DNA of 64,000 nt from assembly GCF_037645805.1 (NCBI RefSeq), contig NZ_JBBEXE010000008.1:1-64000 (forward strand), read 5' to 3'. The first letter of the stretch is position 1, and every line of letters starts with the position of its first letter. The notes under the pieces are model-generated. The model made no database searches. It was given only the letters and a program-made list of their open reading frames with translations, and was not told where the DNA came from. Both the position numbers and the translations under genes were made by a program. Positions 1 through 10,002 of this stretch are shown here, piece after piece. Source of the stretch: Leptobacterium_A meishanense. Its GTDB lineage: Bacteria > Bacteroidota > Bacteroidia > Flavobacteriales > Flavobacteriaceae.

Positions 1-1
1 G

Positions 2-1423
2 ACCGATACAGCTACTGTGGTGCCTTTACGATCCGATTTAGTAATGAACAAAGTAGTAGACAATGGCACTCCGAATGTAGGGGACAATGTGGTGTTCACC
101 TTAACGGTTACCAACAATGGCCCTAGTGATGCTACGGGCGTATCGGTCACAGACAATCTTCCCAATGGTTATACCTATGTAAGTGATGATGGCGGCGGAG
201 CGTATACCAATGGTACGGGCGTATGGACTATAGGAAACCTCAACAATGGAGCTACAGCCACCTTAAACATCACAGCAACGGTATTAGTAGCAGGCAATTA
301 TGTAAATAGTGCCACAGTTACAGGTAATGAACCCGACCCGAATCCTGGTGATGAGGCTGATACAGCCACTACAACTCCTGTTAATACTGGAGGTGCTGAT
401 TTAATAATGAGTAAAACAGTAAATAATACGAGCCCTAATAGAGGAAGTGAAGTAGTATTCTTCTTGACTGTCATTAATGAAGGCCCTGAAAATGCGACAG
501 GTGTTATAGTAATGGATGTATTACCTAATGGATATGCCTATGTAAGTGATGATGGGGCAGGGGCTTATAATTCAAACACAGGAGAGTGGAATGTAGGAGA
601 TTTAAATGTAGGAGATCAGGTTATACTTGGTATTACTGCAATGGTTAATGATTCGGGGGATTATATTAATATAGCTAGTGTAAGTGCAGATCAAAATGAC
701 CCCAATCCTTCAGATAATACAGATAGGGCAAATACGATTCCTGTAACAGCCCTTATATCAGATTTAGGAATAGTAAAAAGTGTTAATGATACATCACCTG
801 ATATAGGGGATGATGTAATTTTCACCTTAACCGTAACGAACAATGGCCCTGACGATGCTACAGGTGTTATAGTGACAGACTTATTACCAGATGGATATAT
901 TTATGTATCTGATGATAGTGGAGGAGATTACGATGTAAATTCGGGAATATGGGATATTGGAAGTATAGCGAATCAATCTACAGCAATTTTAAATATTACT
1001 GTAACGGTTAATGATTCAGGAGACTATCTGAACATAGCTGAAGTGGTTTCAGATCAGTTGGATAATGATATTAATAACAATACATCATTAGCAGCGGTAA
1101 TTCCAAATGAACCTACCGTAGATAATGTTGTTCCTGAAAAAGGAGTTTCACCAAACAATGACGGAACAAATGATTCGTGGATTATTCAGGGGATTGAAAA
1201 CTATCCTGATAATAAGGTCAAGCTATTTAATAGATGGGGGAACCTTATTTGGGAAATAGATCAATACAATAATATTGACAGGGTGTGGCAAGGGATTGCA
1301 AATGAAGGGCTGTTTATAAGCGAAAGTTCTACAACCCCTGTCCCTGATGGTACTTATTTCTATGTGATAGACCTTGGCAATGGAGGGAAACCTTTGAGTG
1401 GATTTATAGTGATTAAAAGATAA
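2..1423 (+). CDS. DUF11-repeat surface protein with type B T9SS sorting domain (5' partial)
   Basis: Secreted or cell-surface protein, probably exported by the type IX secretion system. The frame is open to the left edge (it reads T-D-T-A-T-V before the first GTG), so the true start lies upstream. Three DUF11-type repeats of about 120 residues follow, beginning near visible residues 6, 126 and 247, each with a TNxGPxxATG core and a GYxYVSDD segment. From about residue 371 comes the gliding-motility-associated C-terminal domain, seen as GVSPNNDG, LFNRWGNLIWE and PDGTYFYVI; in this family that domain is the type B export signal. The PorP/SprF gene starts 12 bases later, the usual pairing for type B cargo. 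Function beyond surface display or adhesion cannot be told. Confidence 0.9.
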   Translation, partial: TDTATVVPLRSDLVMNKVVDNGTPNVGDNVVFTLTVTNNGPSDATGVSVTDNLPNGYTYVSDDGGGAYTNGTGVWTIGNLNNGATATLNITATVLVAGNYVNSATVTGNEPDPNPGDEADTATTTPVNTGGADLIMSKTVNNTSPNRGSEVVFFLTVINEGPENATGVIVMDVLPNGYAYVSDDGAGAYNSNTGEWNVGDLNVGDQVILGITAMVNDSGDYINIASVSADQNDPNPSDNTDRANTIPVTALISDLGIVKSVNDTSPDIGDDVIFTLTVTNNGPDDATGVIVTDLLPDGYIYVSDDSGGDYDVNSGIWDIGSIANQSTAILNITVTVNDSGDYLNIAEVVSDQLDNDINNNTSLAAVIPNEPTVDNVVPEKGVSPNNDGTNDSWIIQGIENYPDNKVKLFNRWGNLIWEIDQYNNIDRVWQGIANEGLFISESSTTPVPDGTYFYVIDLGNGGKPLSGFIVIKR

Positions 1424-1435
1424 AAAGAAAGAAAA

Positions 1436-2356
1436 GTGAAGAGAAGAAAGATCGTTTATTTATTTCTGTTAGGAACTATCTTGTGTACAAAAGTAGAAGC
1501 ACAGCAGCAAGTGATGTTTACACAATATATGTTTAATGGAATGGCCTTAAACCCGGCGTATGCAGGTACCCATAACGCTATTTCGGCTACCCTGTTAGCA
1601 AGGGAACAATGGGTGGGATTAGATGGGGCGCCTAGCACCCAAACATTTACGGTACACTCACCAATTAATGAAACAAAGAAGGTAAGCTTAGGGGCAATGG
1701 TATTGCGCGATGAGATAGGGATAACAGAACAAACATCATTTACACTTGCATTTGCCTATCGGTTGCAATTAGGCGTTAATACACAATTGTCTTTTGGTTT
1801 GCAGGGGAATTATAACAATTTTAACTCGCGTTATAGTGATTTAAACATTAATGATCCTGTGTTTACAAATGCGGATGTAACAGTTAGCAAATTCAATTTT
1901 GGAGCAGGCGCATATTTATACACAGATCAATTTTTTCTTGGGGTATCTTCTCCTCAATTAATTAGAAATGAATTTGATAAAAACAATGCAGATTCTGATT
2001 CTTTTCTGGAAAGACATTATTTTGCATACACGGGATATGTATTCCCTATTTCGGAAAACGTAAAAGCAAAACCTAACGTGCTCATGAAATATGTTGAAGG
2101 AGCACCTGTAGAATTTGACATCAATGCAAACTTTTTATTCTATGAAAAGTTATGGCTGGGGCTTTCATACCGCTCTTTTGACTCTTTTGATGCCATAGCC
2201 CAATTTCAAATAACAAAACAGTTACAGATAGGCTATGCATATGATTTTGCTACAACAACAGATTTAAGAAGGGTAAATTCGGGTTCTCATGAATTCATGT
2301 TACAATTTAATTTTAATTTTTCAAGGGACAGGATTATTTCCCCTCGATACTTTTAA
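1436..2356 (+). CDS. PorP/SprF family type IX secretion membrane protein
   Basis: Outer-membrane beta-barrel of the PorP/SprF family, which serves as partner or anchor for particular type IX secretion cargo. The start is GTG, giving MKRRKIVYLF, followed by a signal peptide ending near VEAQ at residue 23. The N-terminal family block FTQYMFNGMALNPAYAGT is clear at about residues 28-45, and the length of 306 residues is typical. It sits between a type B sorting-domain protein and an OmpA/PD40 protein on the same strand with gaps of 12 and 31 bases, so it is probably co-transcribed with both and dedicated to the upstream cargo. Confidence 0.92.
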   Translation: MKRRKIVYLFLLGTILCTKVEAQQQVMFTQYMFNGMALNPAYAGTHNAISATLLAREQWVGLDGAPSTQTFTVHSPINETKKVSLGAMVLRDEIGITEQTSFTLAFAYRLQLGVNTQLSFGLQGNYNNFNSRYSDLNINDPVFTNADVTVSKFNFGAGAYLYTDQFFLGVSSPQLIRNEFDKNNADSDSFLERHYFAYTGYVFPISENVKAKPNVLMKYVEGAPVEFDINANFLFYEKLWLGLSYRSFDSFDAIAQFQITKQLQIGYAYDFATTTDLRRVNSGSHEFMLQFNFNFSRDRIISPRYF

Positions 2357-2387
2357 AACTAGGGTTTAACCAAAAAGATACCAAGAA

Positions 2388-4295
2388 TTGAAAAAGATAC
2401 TATTTATACTATTTATCATATCTTCTCATACCTATGGCCAATTGACATCGAGTATCAGTGTTAAAAGGGCAGACAAATTATTCAATGAATATGCGTATGC
2501 AGCGGCAGCGGAAATGTATGAAAAATTAGCTGAAAATGATCCTCAGAATAATTACCTGAAAGTTCAATTGGCGACATCATACAGAAAGATGAACAATCCT
2601 GAAAAAACGGCATATTGGTATGCCAAAGCTGTAGAAGCAGGAGAAGTAAGTGCTGTAGACAAACTGTATTATGCACAAGCCTTAATGGCTAATCAAGAAT
2701 ATGAAAAGGCAGAAATTTGGATAGAAAAATACCAACAAGCTATAAATACCGATAGGAGGGCAGACGCGTTAATTACTGGAATCAAAAATATAAAACAATT
2801 TTATACAGATTCAGATGTATATCTTATAAAACCAGTAGAATTTAATTCTCAAGCAGCAGATTTTAGCCCTTCATATTACAGAGAAGGATTGGTTTTTGTT
2901 TCTGCTCGCCAAGTAGGTAATATAGGGGGCAAAATATATAAATGGGACAAGTCTCCTTTTTTGGAAATATTTTTTGTGGACATGGAAGACAGCACAGGTA
3001 TAAAAGCAAGGTTATTTGATTATGAGCTTAATACCAGGTACCATGAAGGGCCACTTTCATTTTACGAGAATGATAACAAGGTAATATTTACCCGTAACGA
3101 TTATAATGGGGAAGTAGGAATGAGCAGTAAGAATGAAGTTACATTAGAACTCTATTTATCAAATTGGCAAGAAGAAAAAAAGAAATGGGCAAAACCCACA
3201 GAGTTTCCATATAATAATAAAGAATATAGCTTAGGGCACCCAAGTATTACTCCCGACGGGAAAACACTATATTTTGCTTCTGATATGCCCGGAGGGTATG
3301 GAGGAGTAGATTTGTATATAAGCGAATATAAGAGTGGAGGATGGACAACTCCGGTCAATTTAGGGTCTGAGATTAACACTGAAGGAGATGAAGAGTTTCC
3401 CTATATAAAAGGAGAAGTATTGTATTTTTCTTCCAATGGGCATGAAGGACTTGGAGGGTTAGATATTTATAGTACACCAATAACCTCAGGGAAAATAAAG
3501 GTACAAAACATAGGGTATCCTATTAATTCCAGTAAAGATGATTTTGGGATCATATTTAATAGAGAAAATACCGGAGGATATTTTTCGTCCAATAGGGACG
3601 GGGGCATGGGGAATGACGATATTTATTCATTTTTCATAACAAACCCCAATGCATTAACTGAAGGGTGTTTCTTTAAGGGGTTTATTTTAGATACAGAAAC
3701 CCAAGAGGGTTTAAGTAATACAAAAATCACTATAAAAAATAAAGATACAAACGAATTTCAGGAGATATATACCAATGAAGAAGGGTACTTCGAAACAGAA
3801 ATAGTATTAACCACAAAAGGACATGAAATTGAATTGACTAGACAAGGCTATTTTCCTAGGAGAGAACTACTTATAAAGCATGAACCATCTTGCGGGACTA
3901 CAGAAATACATTATGAGTTGAGAAAGATAAAAGTAAATGATGTGTATCGAATAGAAAATATTTATTTTGATTTAGACAAATCGAATATCCGACCGGATGC
4001 AGCTTTTGAATTAGACCGATTGGTAGAGTTCTTAACAGAAAACCCATCTGTTAAAATTGAACTTAGTTCGCATACTGATTCTAGAGGAAGCGATACGTAC
4101 AATCTTGCATTATCTGATAGAAGGGCAAAATCATCTGTAGAGTATTTAATATCAAAAGGAATAGCTAAAAACAGGTTGATATCAAAAGGGTATGGGGAAA
4201 CTCGCTTGGTTAATCGATGCGAAAATGGAGTTAAATGTTCTGAAGCAGAACACCAGTATAACAGAAGGACAGAAATAAAGATATTGGATTATTAA
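2388..4295 (+). CDS. TPR / PD40 / OmpA cell-envelope protein
   Basis: Periplasmic envelope protein likely bound to peptidoglycan. The start is TTG (MKKILFILFI) with a signal peptide ending at THTYG. Domains in order: TPR-like helices at about residues 20-130; WD40-like PD40 beta-propeller repeats at about 150-420 with phrases such as TPDGKTLYFASDMPGG and GEVLYFSSNG; a carboxypeptidase-regulatory-like fold at about 425-500; and an OmpA C-terminal domain at about 520-635 with IYFDLDKSNIRPDA and SSHTDSRGSDTYNLALSDRR. The architecture resembles PorE-like proteins that tether type IX secretion parts to the wall. The third gene of a cargo, PorP/SprF, OmpA set. Confidence 0.9.
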   Translation: MKKILFILFIISSHTYGQLTSSISVKRADKLFNEYAYAAAAEMYEKLAENDPQNNYLKVQLATSYRKMNNPEKTAYWYAKAVEAGEVSAVDKLYYAQALMANQEYEKAEIWIEKYQQAINTDRRADALITGIKNIKQFYTDSDVYLIKPVEFNSQAADFSPSYYREGLVFVSARQVGNIGGKIYKWDKSPFLEIFFVDMEDSTGIKARLFDYELNTRYHEGPLSFYENDNKVIFTRNDYNGEVGMSSKNEVTLELYLSNWQEEKKKWAKPTEFPYNNKEYSLGHPSITPDGKTLYFASDMPGGYGGVDLYISEYKSGGWTTPVNLGSEINTEGDEEFPYIKGEVLYFSSNGHEGLGGLDIYSTPITSGKIKVQNIGYPINSSKDDFGIIFNRENTGGYFSSNRDGGMGNDDIYSFFITNPNALTEGCFFKGFILDTETQEGLSNTKITIKNKDTNEFQEIYTNEEGYFETEIVLTTKGHEIELTRQGYFPRRELLIKHEPSCGTTEIHYELRKIKVNDVYRIENIYFDLDKSNIRPDAAFELDRLVEFLTENPSVKIELSSHTDSRGSDTYNLALSDRRAKSSVEYLISKGIAKNRLISKGYGETRLVNRCENGVKCSEAEHQYNRRTEIKILDY

Positions 4296-4326
4296 AAAAT
4301 CTAGGGATTTGTGGACTCTTTATTTG

Positions 4327-4656
4327 TCATTGTTCTCTTTTCTGTATATCTAAAATAGTTACCGGAAGTGCATTAGCACAACGATTAGGCCTTTTTAAAG
4401 AAGCATATTTAACCCATATTTTATCGTAGGTTTTTTGTGTCTCATTTAAATTTATGGGATCGTATAAAATCGTATTCTGCCCATCAATTTGAAACACATA
4501 TGGGCATGAAGCATTACTGTAAGCAAATAAAGTAGCTGGAAAATAGCCATTATTTATAAACTTCTGGTTAGTGGTTGTCGTGGCGTGCTTTTTAGTAGTA
4601 CAATTTAATATGAATATAGAAATGAAAGTGAATGCGAATATTCTATACATGGTCAA
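4327..4656 (-). CDS. Small putative lipoprotein, function unknown
   Basis: A 109-residue protein I do not recognise. The N-terminus is a hydrophobic stretch ending in ILNC at about residue 19, a plausible lipobox, so it is probably an outer-membrane-facing lipoprotein. The rest is a short soluble domain with three further cysteines and no known motif. A second ATG two codons in could also be the start. It lies 32 bases from the end of the OmpA/PD40 gene, convergent with it, and 35 bases downstream of the large gene on the same strand. Confidence 0.6.
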   Translation of the reverse strand: MTMYRIFAFTFISIFILNCTTKKHATTTTNQKFINNGYFPATLFAYSNASCPYVFQIDGQNTILYDPINLNETQKTYDKIWVKYASLKRPNRCANALPVTILDIQKREQ

Positions 4657-4691
4657 AAGAGCATAAGAGTTTCTATAAAGATAGTAAATAC

Positions 4692-7600
4692 TTAAAAATA
4701 CGCTTTAAGTTGAATGGTTCCAGTATGGATAGTATCAGACCCTTCTGATTTTCTACCAAAATAAGAAAGGTTCAGGTCTAGAAATTTTGTTAACCGTTTT
4801 TGTGCCAGAAAGTTCCATGTGAAATTATTTCCAGGCTGTAACCCTTCTAAAAGCTGATATCCGACAGGGGAAAAAGCATTTCCTTCAAAATTATTTTTAA
4901 AAAAATTAAAAGCACCACTTATAGAAACTTTTTGCTCGTTTGCGTACGAAAAAGAAACACCAAAATTTTGCCTTATAAGCGTTTCCATATTTCCCAGTTG
5001 ATTTTCTTTACTTTCAAATTCATAAAAGACACTAAATCGGCTATTTTGTGTTGCTAGATAGGATATCTTAGGGCTTAAAGACATAGAAACAACATCAAAA
5101 TTTCGAGAGGTAAAATTTTCGGAAATACTCTCCGCAATGGAAGAAATTCCTGTTAAGTTAATTAACCAAAAAGTATTGAGTTTATGTGAAAATTGTAATT
5201 GATGCGATTCCAATATGTTTTCTTGTGATCCTGTGATGAGCAGACTTTTAGATTTAGTACGTAAATAAGTATAGGAAGTAGTATAATTTTGCTTGCCCCT
5301 GTTATAGAAAAGGACATTTCTGAAATTTTGGTTAAGCCCTAATAAGTCATCTTTGTTGGCATTGAAAGGGTTCAAATTAAAATTATCGCCCTCTCTTCGG
5401 ATTTTTCGGTCAATCAAATAAGCAGACTGATTATAGAAATGTGAAAAGAATTTTTTAATACCGTTACTGTTACTCCATTTAGCCAGATTCATAGTAATAG
5501 ATTGACTAAATTTATTCTGGTGAGTTTTAATAAATATTTGATTGGGCAATAAAACCCTTATATAGGTTGCCTCATCTTGAAACAATGCTTCTTCAAATTC
5601 ATCCAGCTCTTGAATACCATTGTTATTATAATCATTCCACGTAAATGCACCTTGGCCCGGATCAACTTCTATATAAGTGAAATTTTGTTGAGGTAGTGTG
5701 CCGGAATTGGTTTCATAAACAGTATTTACAGCGACCATTTTTTTTAATAGAAATTGGTTGTATAGCACCCTGGAATTAAGGGATTTTTCATTAGAAATAT
5801 CCGGATCGGTGTTCTCAAAATCCCGAAAACTTATGAATGCAGCTAAGTTTGTACTTTCATTGGAAAGAAGCTTAGAGTTTAGGTAATATGTTTTTGAAGT
5901 GTTGACTTTCGCTAACTTGTTTAGCTGGATACTATCATTTATGCGGTATTTATATCCAACCTCAATAAAAGTTTTTGTACTGTCACCAACCCCGAAAAAG
6001 CTGCCATACTCATTGAATCGTTGAGAAATAGGCGTTAAGCTATCATTGCTTTTGGCCCGTTGCCGATTATCTTCTAACCGGACATTAACACCTGCCCACG
6101 CCTTATGAAAACTATATGTCGTTCTTGAAAACAACCTGAAAAAAGTAGAAGAGGAAGTTATGGCATCATTTTTTAATAAACTGGCATTTCCCTGAATATG
6201 AAACTTATCTAATATTAAATCAGTATTTATTAAATGTCGGGTTCCTGTAGCAAACTCTTTAAAATCCAGAAACTCAAATTGGTAAGACGCATTGCCTTTA
6301 CTGGGATGGTAAAAAGCAATTCCTGATTTTAACAACTGCTGATCTCCTAAAAGGCCACTCAAATTTTGTAACTGATTATTAGGGCGGTTAGGAAGGTTCC
6401 AATCACGGCTAAACTCTACCTGATACAGGCCTTCCATATTGCGGAACTCCTTTTGTATATAATCAAAACTTCCGTGAAAATTACTTTTCCATGCTTTATT
6501 AAAAAGGTTTTGCTTCAATGAAACCCTTCCTGCTAAACCAGTATTATCGCTATCATCTATATTAGAAAAAAGGTTGAGGTCATTAGCGCTGACAGCCCCT
6601 TCAAAAGAAACAGTAGTTTTATCAGAGGGATTATAAAAACCGTTTAAAACAGCAATCTGCAGTCGGGTAGGGGCATTTAAGGGGACAATGGGCTCATAAC
6701 TTCCCTGCGGGATGCCATTTGCTGGAGGGATATATTCAAAAACCCTCCCTCCTGCAATAGTGGTGTTTAAAATATAATTTCCTTGATTAGTACCTACGTT
6801 TGTAAAGCGCACACTAAATAACTCATCTTCCGGATTGGTAGAAAACACAAATATTTCTTCATTGTTTAGGGTTTCTTTACGGTATAAGACGCGATTTTCA
6901 GAAAAAGAGGCAGGTATTGCAGAAGGCGCATTCATAAGCGAAGGGTCATCTCCGGCAGCAACTAAGATTCTGCCTTGTTCTTCAGTCAAATCCTCTTGCA
7001 TTGGCTGATTTTTAGCATCACTTTCAGAATACAGGTATGTCCCTAAAGTAAATGTATTTGTTTTGTGTGTTGCTCCGGCATAAGCGATAAAACGTGTGTA
7101 ATTGTTGTTGGTAAATTGATACTCAACAGTAATACGCATGTCCGAAGTAATGGGGTATTTAGAAGTGAAAATGATTTCACCTGCGTTATAATCAATAACA
7201 TAATCATTGTTTTCACCTCGTTGTAAAGGCAGGCCATTTACATAGACACGTTCACTTCCGGAAACAATCAAGATGAACAATTCATCATTAGGCCCTAATA
7301 ATTTATAAGGCCCTTGGTTGCCTTCTTGTCCTTGAAATTGACTTTGTGTAAAATTTCCCCGTACCAATGCCCCTGCACCAAAAATTTGTGTAGCGGCATT
7401 TTTATGGTTAATGGTAGCATTTAAGGAAACACCTTGTATCTTTTTAGTGAATTGCATAAAATAGGAATCTGTGTTTATAAGATCAACATCCCCTGCACGG
7501 ATATTCCAGTTTTTACTTTGCAACTCAATAAAAATTTGGTCAAACTCATCCAATCGCTGAGAATATCCACTTTCCTGTAAAGGGATATTAGCATCTCTTA

Positions 7601-8132
7601 TCGAAGCGCTTAATAATATATCATTAGAGATCTTCCCTGAAACTTGAAGGTCTAATTGTGAATTGAGCACTGCATTTTGATTGTTCCCTACCGTTATTCC
7701 CCTAGAAATACTCCCGCTTGTAGTCAGACCATCAAAAAGTTCAGGAGATATGCTTTCAGGCTCTTTTAAAACATAGCGGTCATTTAGGTCAACAGGGCCA
7801 TCTACAATAAGGCTTCGATCTAATAAACGGTATTTTTTAGTTAAAAAATCAGGATAACGGAGATATTCTATGACAATGGAGTCAGAAGGGGGCAAAAAGT
7901 GTTGCTTTAATAGCAGTAGCGCATTCTCATAATCTACATTATAAAAGGAACTATCAATTTTTTCACCTTGGTTATCATAAAGCTTAAAAAAAGAGTTATT
8001 AATATTTACAGAGTCAATAACAATGGTATCCTGCACAGCAACCTTTTTAGTTCTGTAATTAGATGGAATTTCTTGTGAAAAAGAAAAAGAACCACAAATA
8101 AGAAAAAATAGTAAGAATGTATAAAACCGCAT
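4692..8132 (-). CDS. Large conserved outer-membrane protein, function unknown
   Basis: A 1146-residue exported protein with signal peptide MRFYTFLLFFLICGSFSFSQ. After about 130 residues comes a block with SGSISRGITVGNNQNAV, DANIPLQESGYSQRLDEFDQ and AGDVDL, followed by a long region of alternating polar and aromatic strands ending in a C-terminal aromatic residue (QLKAYF), the usual signature of an outer-membrane barrel. The SISRG/NNQ/IPLQ block is reminiscent of the gliding translocon protein SprA, but the protein is far shorter, so I do not call it SprA. It appears monocistronic or leads the small lipoprotein gene downstream. Confidence 0.75.
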   Translation of the reverse strand: MRFYTFLLFFLICGSFSFSQEIPSNYRTKKVAVQDTIVIDSVNINNSFFKLYDNQGEKIDSSFYNVDYENALLLLKQHFLPPSDSIVIEYLRYPDFLTKKYRLLDRSLIVDGPVDLNDRYVLKEPESISPELFDGLTTSGSISRGITVGNNQNAVLNSQLDLQVSGKISNDILLSASIRDANIPLQESGYSQRLDEFDQIFIELQSKNWNIRAGDVDLINTDSYFMQFTKKIQGVSLNATINHKNAATQIFGAGALVRGNFTQSQFQGQEGNQGPYKLLGPNDELFILIVSGSERVYVNGLPLQRGENNDYVIDYNAGEIIFTSKYPITSDMRITVEYQFTNNNYTRFIAYAGATHKTNTFTLGTYLYSESDAKNQPMQEDLTEEQGRILVAAGDDPSLMNAPSAIPASFSENRVLYRKETLNNEEIFVFSTNPEDELFSVRFTNVGTNQGNYILNTTIAGGRVFEYIPPANGIPQGSYEPIVPLNAPTRLQIAVLNGFYNPSDKTTVSFEGAVSANDLNLFSNIDDSDNTGLAGRVSLKQNLFNKAWKSNFHGSFDYIQKEFRNMEGLYQVEFSRDWNLPNRPNNQLQNLSGLLGDQQLLKSGIAFYHPSKGNASYQFEFLDFKEFATGTRHLINTDLILDKFHIQGNASLLKNDAITSSSTFFRLFSRTTYSFHKAWAGVNVRLEDNRQRAKSNDSLTPISQRFNEYGSFFGVGDSTKTFIEVGYKYRINDSIQLNKLAKVNTSKTYYLNSKLLSNESTNLAAFISFRDFENTDPDISNEKSLNSRVLYNQFLLKKMVAVNTVYETNSGTLPQQNFTYIEVDPGQGAFTWNDYNNNGIQELDEFEEALFQDEATYIRVLLPNQIFIKTHQNKFSQSITMNLAKWSNSNGIKKFFSHFYNQSAYLIDRKIRREGDNFNLNPFNANKDDLLGLNQNFRNVLFYNRGKQNYTTSYTYLRTKSKSLLITGSQENILESHQLQFSHKLNTFWLINLTGISSIAESISENFTSRNFDVVSMSLSPKISYLATQNSRFSVFYEFESKENQLGNMETLIRQNFGVSFSYANEQKVSISGAFNFFKNNFEGNAFSPVGYQLLEGLQPGNNFTWNFLAQKRLTKFLDLNLSYFGRKSEGSDTIHTGTIQLKAYF

Positions 8133-8252
8133 TAATAGCTAGAACTAAGTTCTATCAAAAATATTTTAAATATTCCAGAAATTAATTTTAAAATAGTTTT
8201 AAGTTTTAAAAGAAAGGCATTAATTAAATTAGCAAAAAATAGAAAATACCAT

Positions 8253-9017
8253 ATGAAGATCATTTCTTATAATGTAAATGGAATCCGCGCAGCTATTAAT
8301 AAAGGCTTTTTAGACTGGTTACAAAGCGCCAACCCGGATGTAATTTGTTTGCAAGAAATCAAAGCACATAAAGAACAACTGGAACTAGAACAGTTTGAAG
8401 AAGCCGGATACAAACACCATTATTGGTTCAGTGCCGAAAAAAAAGGGTATAGTGGCGTAGCCATTCTCTCTAAAACAGCTCCCGACCATGTGGAGTATGG
8501 TACCGGCATTGATTATATGGATGCTGAAGGGCGTAACATTCGCGCAGATTTTGGAAATGTTTCTATAATGAGTTTATACTTGCCTTCAGGAACTAATATA
8601 GAACGTTTAGAACACAAACTACAGTACATGGCTGATTTTCAGGAGTATGTAAATAAACTCAAAAAAGATATTCCCAATTTGGTTATTTCTGGGGATTATA
8701 ATATTTGTCATCAAGCAATAGACATTCATGACCCGATCCGTAATGCCAAGGTTTCCGGGTTCCTTCCGGTAGAGCGCGAATGGATAGCTAATTTTATAAA
8801 GAGCGGCTTTATAGACAGCTTTCGGCATTTCAACAAAGACCCGCATCATTATTCTTGGTGGAGTTACCGCGCCAATGCAAGAAACAATAACAAAGGATGG
8901 CGAATCGATTACAATATGGTAGCACAACCATTACAAGAAAAATTAAAAAGAGCCGTTATATTGCCGGAGGCAAAACATAGTGATCATTGCCCTATTTTAG
9001 TAGAATTGGAACAGTAA
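8253..9017 (+). CDS. xth: Exodeoxyribonuclease III / AP endonuclease
   Basis: DNA repair enzyme that cuts 5' of abasic sites and has 3'-5' exonuclease activity. The 254-residue length fits the ExoIII family. Catalytic blocks are visible: VICLQEIKAH with the metal-binding Glu near residue 34, the GDYNICH block near 148-154, and the C-terminal KHSDHCPI with the Asp-His pair near 246. The ATG start follows an AT-rich leader without a strong Shine-Dalgarno sequence. The OmpA lipoprotein gene begins 11 bases after the stop, so the two may be co-transcribed although unrelated in function. Confidence 0.95.
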   Translation: MKIISYNVNGIRAAINKGFLDWLQSANPDVICLQEIKAHKEQLELEQFEEAGYKHHYWFSAEKKGYSGVAILSKTAPDHVEYGTGIDYMDAEGRNIRADFGNVSIMSLYLPSGTNIERLEHKLQYMADFQEYVNKLKKDIPNLVISGDYNICHQAIDIHDPIRNAKVSGFLPVEREWIANFIKSGFIDSFRHFNKDPHHYSWWSYRANARNNNKGWRIDYNMVAQPLQEKLKRAVILPEAKHSDHCPILVELEQ

Positions 9018-9028
9018 AAAACAGAAAC

Positions 9029-9988
9029 ATGATTAAAAGGATTTTTTTAGGAACATTTATTATCGCAACAATAACCTCATGTGTATCCGCAAAGGTATAT
9101 AAGGATTTAGAGGAACGTTACACCAATTTAAAAAGTAATCATGAGCGCTTGACAGAGGAAAACGAGAAACTAGAAAATAGGACGAATCAATTAACCAATG
9201 ACTTTTCATCACTTCAAAAAAAATACGACGAACTTCTTGCAACAAAGAATAGACTTGAACAAGATTATACAGCTACAAAAAACAATTTAACAAACCTGCA
9301 AGCCTCCTATGATGCATTGGAAAAAAACAGTAGTGCTGCTATTGCAGAAAATATAAAAGCCAATCGGAAGTTACTGGCAGATTTAGAGGCTAAAGAAAAA
9401 GCTTTAGCAGAAGAAAACAAACGCTTAGGAGAATTAAAACAACAATTAGCGTCCCGTTCTAAACAGATTGATGAATTAGAAAGCCTCATAGCGGCTAAAG
9501 ACAGTGCTATGAAAAACTTAAAAGAAGCCCTGTCAAAAGCATTGCTCGATTTTGAAGGGAAAGGCCTCACAGTAGAAGAACGTGACGGGAAGGTATATGT
9601 ATCACTCGAAAATAAATTATTGTTTGCCTCTGGGAGTTGGGCAGTAGGCAGTGAAGGCCGGCGTGCAGTAGAAGAATTAGGAAAAGTATTGGCGCAAAAC
9701 CCTGATATTGCCATATTGATAGAAGGTCATACCGATAATGTTCCGTACAAAGGCAGCGGACAGGTAAAAGACAATTGGGACCTTTCTACGAAGAGAGCAA
9801 CAGCAATTGTCCAAATTTTAAGAGAAAATAAAGATATAAAACCTGAGAACCTTACTGCTGCCGGGAGAAGCGAACATGCTCCTGTAGATACAAATACAAC
9901 TCCTGAAGGACGCTCTAAAAACAGGCGTATTGAGGTGATTTTAACCCCTAAGCTAGACGAAGTAACTAGATTACTAAATGAAATATAG
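9029..9988 (+). CDS. OmpA-family coiled-coil lipoprotein
   Basis: Envelope lipoprotein with a peptidoglycan-binding domain. I start it at ATG 9029 (MIKRIFLGTF) rather than at 8987, because this puts a lipoprotein signal with lipobox ITSC at the N-terminus and avoids overlap with the exonuclease gene. After the lipidation Cys a long Glu/Lys/Leu-rich coiled coil runs to about residue 170. The OmpA domain fills the C-terminal third, with ALLxFASGS-like entry, LIEGHTDNVPYKG and RSKNRRIEVIL. The family usually serves as a structural link between outer membrane and wall. Confidence 0.9.
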   Translation: MIKRIFLGTFIIATITSCVSAKVYKDLEERYTNLKSNHERLTEENEKLENRTNQLTNDFSSLQKKYDELLATKNRLEQDYTATKNNLTNLQASYDALEKNSSAAIAENIKANRKLLADLEAKEKALAEENKRLGELKQQLASRSKQIDELESLIAAKDSAMKNLKEALSKALLDFEGKGLTVEERDGKVYVSLENKLLFASGSWAVGSEGRRAVEELGKVLAQNPDIAILIEGHTDNVPYKGSGQVKDNWDLSTKRATAIVQILRENKDIKPENLTAAGRSEHAPVDTNTTPEGRSKNRRIEVILTPKLDEVTRLLNEI

Positions 9989-10002
9989 AAAGATTGATGT
10001 TT

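Noticed and set aside
9307..9714. 135-residue antisense frame in the OmpA lipoprotein
   Set aside because: Serine/phenylalanine-rich product mirrors the Glu/Lys coiled coil on the coding strand; no independent support.
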